NCBI GenBank assembly: GCA_039683515.1
Contig: JBDKRG010000019.1
Span: 1-53,067 of the forward strand
Origin: JAJFUE01 sp039683515
GTDB lineage: Bacteria > Sumerlaeota > Sumerlaeia > MVZB01
Length of the DNA stretch: 53,067 nucleotides
Reading direction: 5' to 3'
Shown here: positions 1 through 8,510 of the stretch, piece after piece
Position numbering within the stretch: position 1 is the stretch's first letter
How the letters are laid out: each line of letters opens with the position of its first letter
Position numbers and translations under genes: made by a program
The notes under the pieces: generated by a model
The model's database searches: none
Told to the model about the DNA's origin: nothing
The model's input: the letters and a program-made list of their open reading frames with translations, nothing else

Positions 1-231
1 GGAATTTGTGCGCATCTTGCATTCAAATTCGGCCGCTGCAGAGTCATCGACCCAACCGCCGGCACATCCCTTGAGAACCTGTTGGAACGTGTTTTATTGC
101 CGGATAACTTTTGTCACCGCCTCTAAAATGATATTCTTCTCCGTTCCCTCCGTTGCCTTCTGTTAATTATTCTCGCCTTCTGTTATTCATGAATGGTGAT
201 CGGCCGTCACTTCGCCCACGGAGTCGAACTC

Positions 232-1254
232 ATGGTGATCCGTTTGATCTCGATGCTCCTGATGCTGGTTGCCGCCTGGCCCGTCGCCGCCTGCCGCAAC
301 CAGTCCGAGCCCAAATCCCAGGTCGTCGTCTACACGGCGCTCGACCGCGAATACGCCGAGCCGATCCTCACCAAGTTCAAAACCGAGACCGGCGTCGACG
401 TCCTGCCCGTCTACGACACCGAGGCGGCCAAGACGACGGGGCTCGTCAGCCGGCTGATCGAAGAGAAGACGCGCCCGCGCTGCGACGTCTTCTGGAACAA
501 CGAGATCATCCGCACGATTCAGCTCAAAGAGATGGGGCTCGTCGAGCCGTATGTTTCGCCCAATGCCGCCTCGATCCCGGCGGCGTTCAAGGACGCGGAA
601 GGCTATTGGACGGGCTTCGCGGCGCGGATGCGCGTGCTGGTTTACAACCCGAACCTGGTCTCGAAAGCGCCCGAAAAATTCGAGGACCTCGTTGGCCCGG
701 AGTGGACGGGCAAGATCGCGATGGCGTACCCGCTGTTCGGCACGACGGCCAGCCACGGCGCGGTCCTGTTCGCCGCGTGGGGACCCGAGCGCGCGAAGGT
801 ATATTTCAACGCCCTGAAAAACAACGGCGTCAGGATCGTCGAGGGGAACGGCGTCGCGTGCCGGATGGTCGCCGACGGCGAGATCCCGATGGCCCTGACC
901 GACAGCGACGACGCCAACCTGATCGCCGGCCAGGGCAAGCCGGTCAAGATGGTCCTGCTCGATCATGAGGGTAAAGGGGCGCTGGTGATCCCCAACACGG
1001 TCGCGCTCGTCAAGGGCGCGCCGCACGCCGACGCCGGCCGCCGGCTGATCGATTACCTGCTCAGCCCGGCCGTCGAGCTCGAGCTGGCGCGCTCGCCGTC
1101 GGCGCAGATCCCGCTCCACGCGGGCGCGACCGGCCTGCCGCCGAACGTCGCCGGGCTGGCGAAGACGAAAATGTTCCAGCCCGACTACGCGGCGGCCGCG
1201 GCACAGGTTCAGCCGAGCGCCGATTTCTTCAAGGGCCTGTTCACGCGGCCATGA
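232..1254 (+). CDS. Fe3+-type ABC transporter substrate-binding lipoprotein
   Basis: Predicted periplasmic binding protein that delivers a ligand, probably ferric iron, to the permease and ATPase encoded immediately downstream. The first residues (MVIRLISMLLMLVAAW) form a hydrophobic signal ending in a lipobox (VAAC), so the mature protein should be lipid-anchored. The VVVYTALD start of the mature domain and the following FKTETG/VFWNNE region are typical of the FbpA/AfuA group of type 1 solute-binding proteins. I chose the ATG at 232 over one at 193 because it places the signal peptide at the N-terminus and has a GGAG about 9 bases upstream. About 340 residues is the normal size for the family. 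The stop overlaps the permease start (ATGA). Iron specificity is inferred from family resemblance; other small oxyanion or metal ligands remain possible. Confidence 0.85.
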   Translation: MVIRLISMLLMLVAAWPVAACRNQSEPKSQVVVYTALDREYAEPILTKFKTETGVDVLPVYDTEAAKTTGLVSRLIEEKTRPRCDVFWNNEIIRTIQLKEMGLVEPYVSPNAASIPAAFKDAEGYWTGFAARMRVLVYNPNLVSKAPEKFEDLVGPEWTGKIAMAYPLFGTTASHGAVLFAAWGPERAKVYFNALKNNGVRIVEGNGVACRMVADGEIPMALTDSDDANLIAGQGKPVKMVLLDHEGKGALVIPNTVALVKGAPHADAGRRLIDYLLSPAVELELARSPSAQIPLHAGATGLPPNVAGLAKTKMFQPDYAAAAAQVQPSADFFKGLFTRP

Positions 1255-2864
1255 GCAATCGCGCCGCAAAAGCCATGGGCTGGTCGTGGCCCGCGCTGCT
1301 GGCCGCGGCGATCCTGCTCCCGCTCGCCGTGTATTTTTTTGATTTCGTCCGCGCGCCCCGGCAGACGCTCGCGCTGATGTTCGCGCCCGCCGGCGAAGCC
1401 GCGCGGCTCGGGTTTCTGCTCGGCCGCACGACGTCGCTGGCCGCGCTGGCCGCGACGATCTCGCTCATGGCCGCGCTCATCGTCTTCGCCGCCGCCGAGC
1501 CCGCGCTCGCAAAACGCAAACTGTGGCCGTTCGCCTTCATGCTCCCGCTCCTCGTGCCCGGACATTTCGTCGCGGTCGCGTGGATCCAGTGGCTCGGTTT
1601 CGCGGGCACGCTGACGCACTGGCTCGGCGCGGGCGCGTGGCTGCCGTATGCCCTCTACTCGCTTCCCGGCGTCGCGGCGGTAATGGGCCTCAAGCTCTAC
1701 CCGCTGGCTCTCGGCTTCGTCTACATCGGCTGGCGCAGCGCCGGGACGAGCGCGGTCGAGGCCGCGTCGGTCCTGATGCCGCCGGCGGCGCTGTGGCGGC
1801 GGTTCGTGCTCGGCTGGATGAGGCCGTGGCTCGCGGCGGCGTGGCTGATCGTCTTCCTCACGGCGCTGCTCGACTACTCGATCCCGCTCCTCATGCGCAT
1901 GCACGTCTTCAGCGTCGAGATCATGAGCGCGTTCAACGTCTACTACAAGCCGGAGCTGGCGATGGCGATGGCGCTGCCGCTCATGGCGATGAGCCTTGCC
2001 GGCGCCGCGGCGCTCGGCCTGATCCTCTCGCGCGTCAACTGGCCCGTCCTGAGCCGCCGGCCGTGCCGGTTGCCGTTGCTGCAAGGACCCTGGCGGTGCG
2101 CGTTTTCGATCGGCGCCGGCGCCGTCGCGGCCGGATCGTTCATCCTCCCGACGCTGTTCCTCCTTAAAATGTCGAACGACCTCGGCGCGTTCGCGCACGT
2201 CATCGCAAGCGCGCGCGACCAGATCGCGACGAGCCTCGCCTGGAGCGCCGTCGCCACCGCCGCCGTGATCGCGATGGCCGCGGGCCTGGCCACGCGCGGG
2301 CTGTGGAACGGATCGAAACTGCGCACGCTCGCCGCGTCGCTCATGCTTCTGCTGTACGCGCTGCCCGGCTCCGTCGTGGCCATGGCATTCATCAACTTCT
2401 ACAACCGGCCGGCGCTGGGCCGGCTTTACGACTGCGGCGCGATGCTGCCGCTCGGGCTCGCCACCGTGAACCTCCCGATCGCGTGGATCATCTTCCACGT
2501 CCGGCTGCGCGAGATCCCGGCGACGCTCATCGAGGTGAACGCGATCGCGCCGATTGCGCCGGCGCGGCGGTTCTGGCAGCTTGTCGCGCCGACGCTGGCG
2601 CGGCCCGCGCTCCTGGCGGCGGCCGTCACGTTTATCCTGGCGATGAACGAGGTCCAGGCCGCGATGCTGCTCGTGGCGCCGGGCCAGGAGACGATGTCCG
2701 TGCGCGCGATGACCCTTTTGCATTATGCTCCGGACCGGCTGGTGGCGGCGTTCTGCCTGACGGCGTGGGCCGTGGCGCTCGTTCCGGTTGCCGCGCTGGC
2801 GGCGCTCGGCAAGGCCGCCGGCCATTTGCGTGGAAAGCTGGTGCCGCACCATGAACTCGATTGA
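1251..2864 (+). CDS. Fe3+-type ABC transporter permease, two fused transmembrane domains
   Basis: Inner-membrane channel of the importer. At 537 residues it is a tandem fusion of two binding-protein-dependent permease domains, the layout seen in FbpB/AfuB-type iron transporters. About 12 hydrophobic segments are visible. Two EAA-like cytoplasmic loops contact the ATPase: one around residue 165 (EAASVLMPPAALWRRF) and one near residue 428 (EVNAIAPIAPARRFW). It starts inside the stop of the binding-protein gene (ATGA) and runs 14 bases into the ATPase gene, so the three genes are surely one translationally coupled operon. Substrate is inferred only. Confidence 0.87.
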   Translation: MSNRAAKAMGWSWPALLAAAILLPLAVYFFDFVRAPRQTLALMFAPAGEAARLGFLLGRTTSLAALAATISLMAALIVFAAAEPALAKRKLWPFAFMLPLLVPGHFVAVAWIQWLGFAGTLTHWLGAGAWLPYALYSLPGVAAVMGLKLYPLALGFVYIGWRSAGTSAVEAASVLMPPAALWRRFVLGWMRPWLAAAWLIVFLTALLDYSIPLLMRMHVFSVEIMSAFNVYYKPELAMAMALPLMAMSLAGAAALGLILSRVNWPVLSRRPCRLPLLQGPWRCAFSIGAGAVAAGSFILPTLFLLKMSNDLGAFAHVIASARDQIATSLAWSAVATAAVIAMAAGLATRGLWNGSKLRTLAASLMLLLYALPGSVVAMAFINFYNRPALGRLYDCGAMLPLGLATVNLPIAWIIFHVRLREIPATLIEVNAIAPIAPARRFWQLVAPTLARPALLAAAVTFILAMNEVQAAMLLVAPGQETMSVRAMTLLHYAPDRLVAAFCLTAWAVALVPVAALAALGKAAGHLRGKLVPHHELD

Positions 2865-3558
2865 ATGCCGCTCGGTGAGCTGCCGCTACGGCGCGCGCGT
2901 CGTCCTCGAGTCGGTTTCGTTCGCGATCCCGGCCGGCGAGTGGTGCGTGGTGATGGGCCCGTCGGCCAGCGGCAAAACGACGCTGCTGCGCGCCATCGCG
3001 GGACTCGAGCCGGTCTCGAGCGGCGAGATCCTGATCGCTGGGCGCGTCGCGACGAACAGCCGGATCGTGCTCGCCCCGCACGAGCGCGGCCTGGGGCTCC
3101 TCTTCCAGGAGCCGAGCCTGTGGCCGCACCTGAGCGTCCGCGCCAATGTCGAGCTGGGCGGACGCGACGCCATGGCCTGGCTGGAGCGGCTCGGCGCCGC
3201 GCACCTGGCCGACAAGTTCCCGTCGAAAATCTCCGGCGGCGAGCGGCGCCTGGCCGAGCTTGCCCGCACGCTCGCGGCCCGGCCGAAAATCCTCCTTCTG
3301 GACGAGCCGACGACGCACCTGGACGTTCACCTGCGCGAGGGGCTGATGCGCCGCCTGCGCGAGCTGCACGAGGAGCTTGGCCTCACGACGCTCTGCGTCA
3401 CGCACGAAGTCGAACGCTGGCTGGATTCAAACGGCAGAACGCTCGTCGTGGAAGGCGGCCGGCTTGCGCATGACGGACCGCTGGGGGGGATCCAGGGAGC
3501 GTCGGCATATACGAAGGCTCTGGCGCGCGAAGCAAGCGAGCTCAGCGATCACCCCTAG
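2851..3558 (+). CDS. ABC transporter ATP-binding protein (Fe3+-type importer)
   Basis: ATPase subunit energising the importer. All ABC motifs are present in order: Walker A GPSASGKTT, Q-loop LFQEPSLWPHL, signature ISGGERRL (a variant of LSGGQ), Walker B ILLLDEP and the switch histidine in CVTHE. At 235 residues it lacks the long C-terminal regulatory (TOBE) domain of FbpC/PotA-type subunits, so it is a short version. The ATG at 2851 lies 14 bases inside the end of the permease gene. A GC-rich spacer follows before the convergent PASTA gene. No metal-responsive operator was seen upstream of the operon. Confidence 0.88.
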   Translation: MNSIECRSVSCRYGARVVLESVSFAIPAGEWCVVMGPSASGKTTLLRAIAGLEPVSSGEILIAGRVATNSRIVLAPHERGLGLLFQEPSLWPHLSVRANVELGGRDAMAWLERLGAAHLADKFPSKISGGERRLAELARTLAARPKILLLDEPTTHLDVHLREGLMRRLRELHEELGLTTLCVTHEVERWLDSNGRTLVVEGGRLAHDGPLGGIQGASAYTKALAREASELSDHP

Positions 3559-3608
3559 GCGGGCGCGGGCGCGCCGCCCCGGGGGGGGCTTATCCGCGCG
3601 CCTGCCGG

Positions 3609-4505
3609 TCAATTGACCTGAACGGCGGGAACCTCGCGCGGCGGCGCCTGGCCGGCCTCGGCCGGCGAACTTGTGATGACGATGCGCGTCTGCGGGCCGA
3701 CCGACTCGCCCGGGGCCGGCGACTGGGTGTGGATCAGGCCCGGCGGGGAGCCCGGCTTGGCCTCGACCCGCACCTCGGCCTTGAACGGCGCGATCAGCTC
3801 GCCCGCCTGCTCGGCGTTCAGGCCGATCAGGTTGGGCATGTGCTCGAGGGCGGCGGTCGCCTCGCCGGAGCTGATCAGCAGGTTGACCTTGGAGCCCTCG
3901 GGGACGCCCGCGCGGCTCGGCGGATCGGTCGCCAGCACGATCCCGCCGGCGACGCCGGCCCTGGCGATCGTGGTGATGTTGCCTTCGTCCAGGCCGGCCG
4001 CGCGCAGCCTCAGGCCGGCGGCGCGCCGCGTTTCGCCGACCATGACGTCCGGCACCGGGATCAGGCTCGTCCCGGAGCTGACCACCACCCGGATCGGCGT
4101 GCCGGCCTTGATCGTCTGGTCGGGGGGCGGGAACTGGCTGATGATGCGCCCCTCGGGGATCGACGGGTGCGGCTGCTTATGGTCGAGCTGCAGGCTGATC
4201 CGATCGGAGTGGACCTTGTCGATCGCCTCGTAGACGGTCAGGCGGCGCAGGTCGGGGGCGGCGATCTCGTCGTTGCGCTTGACGTAACTGACGACGAGCC
4301 AGTAGCTGACCGCGCCGATGAGCGCGAAGAACAGCGCCGTGTAGAGGAGGAAGCGGATCAGGTCGCTGAAGGAGATGGCCAGCCACTTGACGAAGCGCAG
4401 CGGCCACGGCAGGCGCCGGCGGCGAATCGGCGGCGCGCCGGCCTGACTTTCGGCCTGCCGCCCTGATCGGACGGTTCGGCGGGAGCGAAAAGTAAACTCA
4501 GTCAT
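3609..4505 (-). CDS. Membrane-anchored protein with three PASTA domains
   Basis: A 298-residue protein with a basic cytoplasmic N-terminus (about 45 residues), one transmembrane helix at about residues 48-72 (LIRFLLYTALFFALIGAVSYWL) and an extracytoplasmic part made of three PASTA repeats. The repeats show as recurring cores such as PDLRRLTVYEA, PDVMVGETRRAAGL and PNLIGLNAEQAGEL, each followed by SQFPPP/TDPPS/TQSPAPG-type segments. PASTA domains bind muropeptides or cell-wall polymers and usually hang on Ser/Thr kinases or penicillin-binding proteins. Here neither a kinase nor a transpeptidase domain is present, so this is a stand-alone PASTA protein, probably a wall sensor or scaffold. It is convergent with the ABC operon. 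The last residues after the third repeat are low complexity. Confidence 0.85.
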   Translation of the reverse strand: MTEFTFRSRRTVRSGRQAESQAGAPPIRRRRLPWPLRFVKWLAISFSDLIRFLLYTALFFALIGAVSYWLVVSYVKRNDEIAAPDLRRLTVYEAIDKVHSDRISLQLDHKQPHPSIPEGRIISQFPPPDQTIKAGTPIRVVVSSGTSLIPVPDVMVGETRRAAGLRLRAAGLDEGNITTIARAGVAGGIVLATDPPSRAGVPEGSKVNLLISSGEATAALEHMPNLIGLNAEQAGELIAPFKAEVRVEAKPGSPPGLIHTQSPAPGESVGPQTRIVITSSPAEAGQAPPREVPAVQVN

Positions 4506-4718
4506 AAGTCAAAGCATTTCATTACTTACAAGTGGTTAACTCGTTCCAAGTGACGAAATGTAAAATTCCGCAGCATCACATTTTTGTTTTAAATTTCTTT
4601 TGCCTTGGCTTCGCTGCTACGGTATCATCCCTCCACGTGGGGTATAAACGGGTGGGGCACTGCTATCGTATAAGGAAGCAGCCCGTAATTCCAGTGCGGT
4701 CTGAAAAGAGGATGGGTG

Positions 4719-5345
4719 ATGACCTACGTTCAGTTCTCCAGTTTCCAAATCGGTAAAATGCTAAACGTCTCGCGGCAGGCCGTCAACCAATGGATCGATA
4801 AGGGATACATAAAATCGTACCGCACGCCGGGTGGCCACCGCCGCGTCAAGCGCGAGGACCTGCTCAATTTCCTGAAGACCCGCAACATCCCGGTGCCCGA
4901 GATCCTGGCCAAAGAGACTTCATCCGAAACCGCCGCGTTTGCCCCCAAAATCATGCTTCTGGACGACGACAACGATTTCCTGATGCTTCTTCAGCACGCC
5001 GTCCTCGACAAGCTGCCGACCGCCCAGATCACGGCCCTCAACGACGGCTACGACGCGCTGGTTGCGATCGGGGCGGACCAGCCCGACCTGCTCGTGCTCG
5101 ACATGCGCATGCCCAACATCGACGGCGCCGAAGTCTGCCGCCGCCTGAAGGAAAATCCGATCACGAGCGACCTGCCGATCATGATCGTCACCGGCCACGA
5201 CACGCCTCAGCAGCACGAGGAGCTCGCCCACCTCAACGTCGACGAGATCCTCTCCAAGGCGATGCCGCTGCCCGACATCGCCACCCACATCGCCGACTTC
5301 GTCAAGGAAAACCTGAGCACCGGCGAGGCGGCGACCGAGGAGTAA
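4719..5345 (+). CDS. MerR-type HTH plus receiver-domain protein
   Basis: Cytoplasmic regulator with an unusual order of domains. Residues 5-50 are an excisionase/MerR-like winged helix (IGKMLNVSRQAVNQWI, then TPGGHRRVKREDL), which should bind DNA. Residues 65-195 are a CheY-like receiver with the acidic pair in LLDDDND, the phosphoacceptor Asp in LVLDMRMP, the Thr switch in IVTGHD and the conserved Lys in SKAMPL. It is therefore probably a phosphorylation-controlled DNA-binding protein, but no partner histidine kinase lies in the window. I prefer ATG 4719 to GTG 4716 because an AGAGGA lies 6 bases upstream. The 213-base spacer with the divergent PASTA gene contains AT-rich sequence that could hold both promoters, though no clear -35/-10 pair stood out. 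Confidence 0.85.
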   Translation: MTYVQFSSFQIGKMLNVSRQAVNQWIDKGYIKSYRTPGGHRRVKREDLLNFLKTRNIPVPEILAKETSSETAAFAPKIMLLDDDNDFLMLLQHAVLDKLPTAQITALNDGYDALVAIGADQPDLLVLDMRMPNIDGAEVCRRLKENPITSDLPIMIVTGHDTPQQHEELAHLNVDEILSKAMPLPDIATHIADFVKENLSTGEAATEE

Positions 5346-5369
5346 TCCCGGCCTGCAACCAATTTCAGC

Positions 5370-5408
5370 CCGGCCCATGTTTGATGCAACCGAATGCATC
5401 AGGCCGGG
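5370..5408. other. Stem-loop upstream of the sugar transferase
   Basis: An outer pair CCCGGCC/GGCCGGG encloses a perfect 7-base inverted repeat TGATGCA/TGCATCA with a 6-base loop. It starts 25 bases after the stop of the receiver-domain gene and has no T-run. It may be a processing or weak termination hairpin, or an upstream activator site for the sigma-54 promoter about 110 bases downstream. Function is not determined by the sequence. Confidence 0.4.
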
Positions 5409-5518
5409 GATTCGGGCGTGTAAAGCATTACACAGACAGGGTTTGCGTGGTGTGCGATCCGTTCGAATTCCAGCACTTAGGCTTATTTTGGGGAATGGGC
5501 CCGGCACGGGGCGGCTTT

Positions 5519-5534
5519 TGGCATCTGGCTTGCT
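5519..5534 (+). promoter_or_regulatory. Sigma-54 (-24/-12) promoter for the sugar transferase
   Basis: TGGCAT-CTGGC-TTGCT matches the consensus TGGCAC-N5-TTGCW at all but one defined position, with the invariant GG and GC 10 bases apart. The ATG of the sugar transferase is 40 bases downstream of the -12 box, a normal distance. A second element of the same kind precedes the PEP-CTERM gene at 32197. Confidence 0.65.
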
Positions 5535-5573
5535 TGATCCCTTGGCAGTCGCAGCTTTAGGGACCGTTGAAAG

Positions 5574-6221
5574 ATGAGTAAACCAGAAGACACGATCCAG
5601 ACTCCCGAACGGTATGTCCTGACCAAGAATTTGTTCGACTGGTTCGCCGCCGCCTTTGGCCTGCTGGCGTTGATGCCGGTCATGATGCTGATCGGCATGA
5701 TGGTCAAGCTGACCTCGCGCGGGCCGATGTTCTACCGCCAGATCCGCGTCGGCATCAACAACCAGCCGTTCCTGATCTACAAGTTCCGGTCGATGCGCGT
5801 CGACGCCGAGCGCGACGGCGCCCAGTGGGCCCGCCGCAACGACCCGCGCGTCACCCCGATCGGCCGCTTCCTGCGGCGGACGCACCTGGACGAGCTGCCC
5901 CAGCTCATCAACGTCCTCAAGGGCGAGATGAGCCTCGTCGGCCCCCGGCCCGAGCGCCCGATCTTCGTCAGCGAGCTCTCCTCGAAAATCGAAGGCTACC
6001 CGCTGCGCCTGCGCGTCAAGCCGGGGATCACCGGCCTGGCCCAGGTCAGCCACCGCTACGACGAGTCGCTCGAGGACGTCAAAAAGAAGCTCGAATACGA
6101 CCTGCAGTACGTCGAGACGGCGAGCCTCGGCACCGACGTCAAGATCATCTGGAACACGTTCCGCTCGCTCGTGACCGGCCGCATGCGCGACGTCGGCCCG
6201 CAGGGCCAGACGGCCAAGTAG
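5574..6221 (+). CDS. Undecaprenyl-phosphate sugar phosphotransferase (bacterial sugar transferase)
   Basis: Predicted to transfer a sugar-1-phosphate from a nucleotide sugar to undecaprenyl phosphate at the inner membrane, the first step of exopolysaccharide or O-antigen unit assembly. It has the compact Bac_transf layout: one hydrophobic segment at about residues 20-45 (FAAAFGLLALMPVMMLIGMM), then GPMFYRQIRVG, YKFRSMR, the catalytic-region motif THLDELPQL and SLVGPRPERP, and VKPGITGLAQV near the end. At 215 residues it lacks the extra N-terminal membrane domain of WbaP-like enzymes. It follows a sigma-54 promoter, which fits exopolysaccharide genes of PEP-CTERM organisms. No other polysaccharide gene is adjacent, so the pathway is not known. 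Confidence 0.9.
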   Translation: MSKPEDTIQTPERYVLTKNLFDWFAAAFGLLALMPVMMLIGMMVKLTSRGPMFYRQIRVGINNQPFLIYKFRSMRVDAERDGAQWARRNDPRVTPIGRFLRRTHLDELPQLINVLKGEMSLVGPRPERPIFVSELSSKIEGYPLRLRVKPGITGLAQVSHRYDESLEDVKKKLEYDLQYVETASLGTDVKIIWNTFRSLVTGRMRDVGPQGQTAK

Positions 6222-6248
6222 AATCCGCGGGCAGACAGACTTCATCCA

Positions 6249-6281
6249 AGCGCCTCGGGCCGTTCCCCGAGGCGCTGTTTT
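6249..6281. terminator. Intrinsic terminator between convergent genes
   Basis: The 11-base stem AGCGCCTCGGG/CCCGAGGCGCT with a 6-base loop is followed on the + strand by GTTTTCGTTT. It sits between the sugar transferase and the convergent exonuclease gene. Confidence 0.75.
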
Positions 6282-6309
6282 CGTTTGAGAGTCCCGCATT
6301 CAGGAGGAA

Positions 6310-7632
6310 CTACAGCTTGCGCTTGAGCCGCTCGAGGCGTTTTTGCAGTTCGTCGCGTTCGGCCTGGCGGCGCTCGTTTGCCGACTCGGCCGCGCAGTGG
6401 AAATTCAGGTCCGCCTGCTGGGCGAGGAGCTCCATAGCGCGCATTGTATAGCCATGCGCGGCCGCGTAGTCCTTCAGCGCGTGCTCGGCGTGCTTGGCCA
6501 GCTCGATCAGCGGGTCGAGCCGTCCCGCCCGCGCCCGCGCCGCGCGCGCCCGCCAGATCGCCAGCGCGTCATCGATCCGCCCTGATTTTTTATAGACCCG
6601 CGCCAGGCGCATCGAGAGCCGATGCGCCAGCTCCTCGTCGCGCGCGGCAAGCACCGCCGCCTCCAGCCGCGCGATCGCTTCATCGCGGCGGCCGCACGCC
6701 CACAGCATCCGCCACAGCCCCCACTGGTCGGAGGCATGGTCGAACCGGGGGTGCTCGGGGTGGTTCAGCGCAAACGCCATGAGCGAGGCCAGCGCGCCGA
6801 GCGAGACGATATCCTGCACGTGGTGGTCGACGACCGGCACCATCCGCTCGGGGCGCACGCCGTTCGAGAAATCGAAATAGATGCGCGGGATGAGCATCCC
6901 CGGGACGTCGCTCAGGCGGCGGATCCCGAGGATCTCGCGCTCGACCGTGCCGAGGCTGCAGTCGGGGAGCCGCCCCCGCCACAGCCGCCGCGCCGGGCGC
7001 AGCAGGTCCAGGTGCAGCTCGGGCAGGCACGGCCGCCGCCGGTTCATCAGCCAGCGCGTCGTCAGCAGCGGCGCGTCGAACCCCAGCCCATTATAGGTGA
7101 CCAGTCCGCGCGCCGGCTTGAGCGCGTATTCGAGCGCCGACAGCATCGCCGGCTCGTCGGCATAGTCTTCCATGAAGAACTGCTCGACGGCGAAGCGGCC
7201 GTTTTCGAACCGCCCGAGCCCGACCAAAAACACATACGTCCCGCTGCCGCCGGAGAGGCCGGTCGTTTCGGTGTCGAGATAGACGATCTGGGAGGGGTCG
7301 AGGTCGCGCCAGCGCTCGTCGCCGGCGAGGATCGCGAGCGAGGCCGGGTCGGGCGGCCCGCCGACGCCGTCGCAGGCGGGCGGGCAGCGGTAGCCCTGCC
7401 GCGTCGGCCGGCCGTCGAGCTCAACCACGCTGAGCAGGCGCCGGCACTTGCCAGCGCCGTCCGAAATCGATTCGGCGTCGGGGTAGAGCGCTTCGAAACA
7501 TGAGCGGCGCGGGGCGGATTCGGCCGGGCGTGGCGGCAGTTCGGAGGCGCGGATCAAGCCATGGCCTTGCATCAGGCGAAGCAGAGCGCGCTGGCGATCG
7601 TCCAGGTCCTGGGGCGGCACATCCCCCATCAT
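6310..7632 (-). CDS. YprB-like RNase H-fold exonuclease with C-terminal TPR region
   Basis: Predicted nucleic-acid exonuclease of the YprB/DEDD type. Residues about 115-280 hold the RNase H-like core: YLDTETTGL (first acidic motif), GLVTYNGLGFDAPLL (second Asp with typical YNG/FD context), and HHVQDIVSLGAL near the last acidic motif. Residues 1-110 are a Pro/Arg-rich lead with three Cys in two clusters. Residues about 290-440 are Ala-rich helical repeats resembling TPRs (DEAIARLEAAVLAARDEELA), ending in a charged coiled coil. Members of this group in Bacillota have the same exonuclease-plus-TPR layout. The natural substrate is not known. Start may be either of two adjacent ATGs (7632 or 7629). 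Confidence 0.82.
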   Translation of the reverse strand: MMGDVPPQDLDDRQRALLRLMQGHGLIRASELPPRPAESAPRRSCFEALYPDAESISDGAGKCRRLLSVVELDGRPTRQGYRCPPACDGVGGPPDPASLAILAGDERWRDLDPSQIVYLDTETTGLSGGSGTYVFLVGLGRFENGRFAVEQFFMEDYADEPAMLSALEYALKPARGLVTYNGLGFDAPLLTTRWLMNRRRPCLPELHLDLLRPARRLWRGRLPDCSLGTVEREILGIRRLSDVPGMLIPRIYFDFSNGVRPERMVPVVDHHVQDIVSLGALASLMAFALNHPEHPRFDHASDQWGLWRMLWACGRRDEAIARLEAAVLAARDEELAHRLSMRLARVYKKSGRIDDALAIWRARAARARAGRLDPLIELAKHAEHALKDYAAAHGYTMRAMELLAQQADLNFHCAAESANERRQAERDELQKRLERLKRKL

Positions 7633-7673
7633 AAGAACAGATTAACTGCCCAAGACAGTCCAAGCCAAGGGGA

Positions 7674-7764
7674 ATTGCGGATTTCGGATTGCGGATTTCG
7701 GATTGAATTTCCAACTCAAAAATCAAAGCAATCCGCAATCCGAAATCCGCAATCCGCAATCGAA
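7674..7764. repeat. Heptanucleotide repeat cluster forming an inverted repeat
   Basis: Several units of GGATTTC or GGATTGC on one side and their complements (GAAATCC, GCAATCC) on the other, with a short AT-rich middle. The arrangement folds into a long imperfect hairpin between two same-strand genes. The same heptamer appears again near 12550, 43106 and 47625. Confidence 0.8.
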
Positions 7765-8376
7765 TCACGGCGTTTGGATTTCCGTCGGGCAGGCGCAGAG
7801 TTTCTTGAATTTCTGCGCGTCGTCGGGTTTGCCGACGATGTCGCCCCAGTGATACGGCAGCGCGCGGGCCGGCTTGATCCGGTTGTTGATCGCGTCGGCG
7901 GCCTCCTCGGCGGTCATCGTGTACTTGCCGCCGATGGGGAGCATCGCCAGGTCGACCTTGCCGAGCTCGCTCATCTCCGGGATGGCGTCGGTGTCGCCGG
8001 CGTAATAGATCGTCTCGCCGCCGGCCGTGATGAGGAACCCCAGCCAGCCGTTCGAGCGCGGGTGGAAATCCTTGTTCGTGTTGTAGGCCGGCGTCGTGCG
8101 GATCGAGACGTCGTTGAACGTGAACTCCAGGCCGGGTTCGGCCGGCTCGAAGTTGGCCTTGATTTTGCCCTTCAGGTCGGCGGCGCCGATGATGCGCGTG
8201 CGGCTGGTGCTGATCTTCTGGATGTCGGGCTCGGAGAAATGGTCGTAGTGGCTGTGCGAGATCAGGATCAGGTCGGCCTTGGGCTCGCTCTTTTTCAATT
8301 TCCATGGATCGATGTAGATGGTGATGCCGTCCTGGATCAGAAAACTTGCGTGACCGAGCCACTTGACCGTAGCCAT
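7765..8376 (-). CDS. UPF0173-like metallo-beta-lactamase-fold hydrolase
   Basis: Cytoplasmic metal-dependent hydrolase of the YtkL/UPF0173 type. It shows the family start MATVKWLGHASF, a metal-binding SHSHYDH motif (HxHxDH) near residue 60, YYAGDTD (second-shell Asp) near residue 125, LPIGGKYTM and the late histidine in ALPYHWGD. Length (203 residues) is close to the usual 210-230. I place the start at 8376, where GGAGGG lies just upstream; the longer reading to 8433 adds non-homologous residues. Substrates of this family are not established. The C-terminus (CACPTEIQTP) abuts the heptamer repeat cluster. Confidence 0.87.
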   Translation of the reverse strand: MATVKWLGHASFLIQDGITIYIDPWKLKKSEPKADLILISHSHYDHFSEPDIQKISTSRTRIIGAADLKGKIKANFEPAEPGLEFTFNDVSIRTTPAYNTNKDFHPRSNGWLGFLITAGGETIYYAGDTDAIPEMSELGKVDLAMLPIGGKYTMTAEEAADAINNRIKPARALPYHWGDIVGKPDDAQKFKKLCACPTEIQTP

Positions 8377-8440
8377 GATGAAGCCCTCCGTTCGCCGCGC
8401 GTTGTGATAAAGCTGCCTTGCCAATAGATTCAATTTAAAA

Positions 8441-8472
8441 TGAGAAATGAGAAATGAGAAATTTAAAATGAG
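8441..8472. repeat. Short tandem repeat, AATGAGA-type heptamer
   Basis: At least three units of GAAATGA in tandem, followed by a degenerate copy, in the spacer between divergent genes. Related sequence recurs at 15258 and, in complement, at 43191. Confidence 0.7.
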
Positions 8473-8510
8473 ATCGATGCCATGGATTGCGCGTGAACGA
8501 GGAGGCTTCG

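Noticed and set aside
4532..4756. Possible small gene upstream of the HTH/receiver gene
   Set aside because: It overlaps the real start of that gene in another frame, and its composition looks like translated promoter region.
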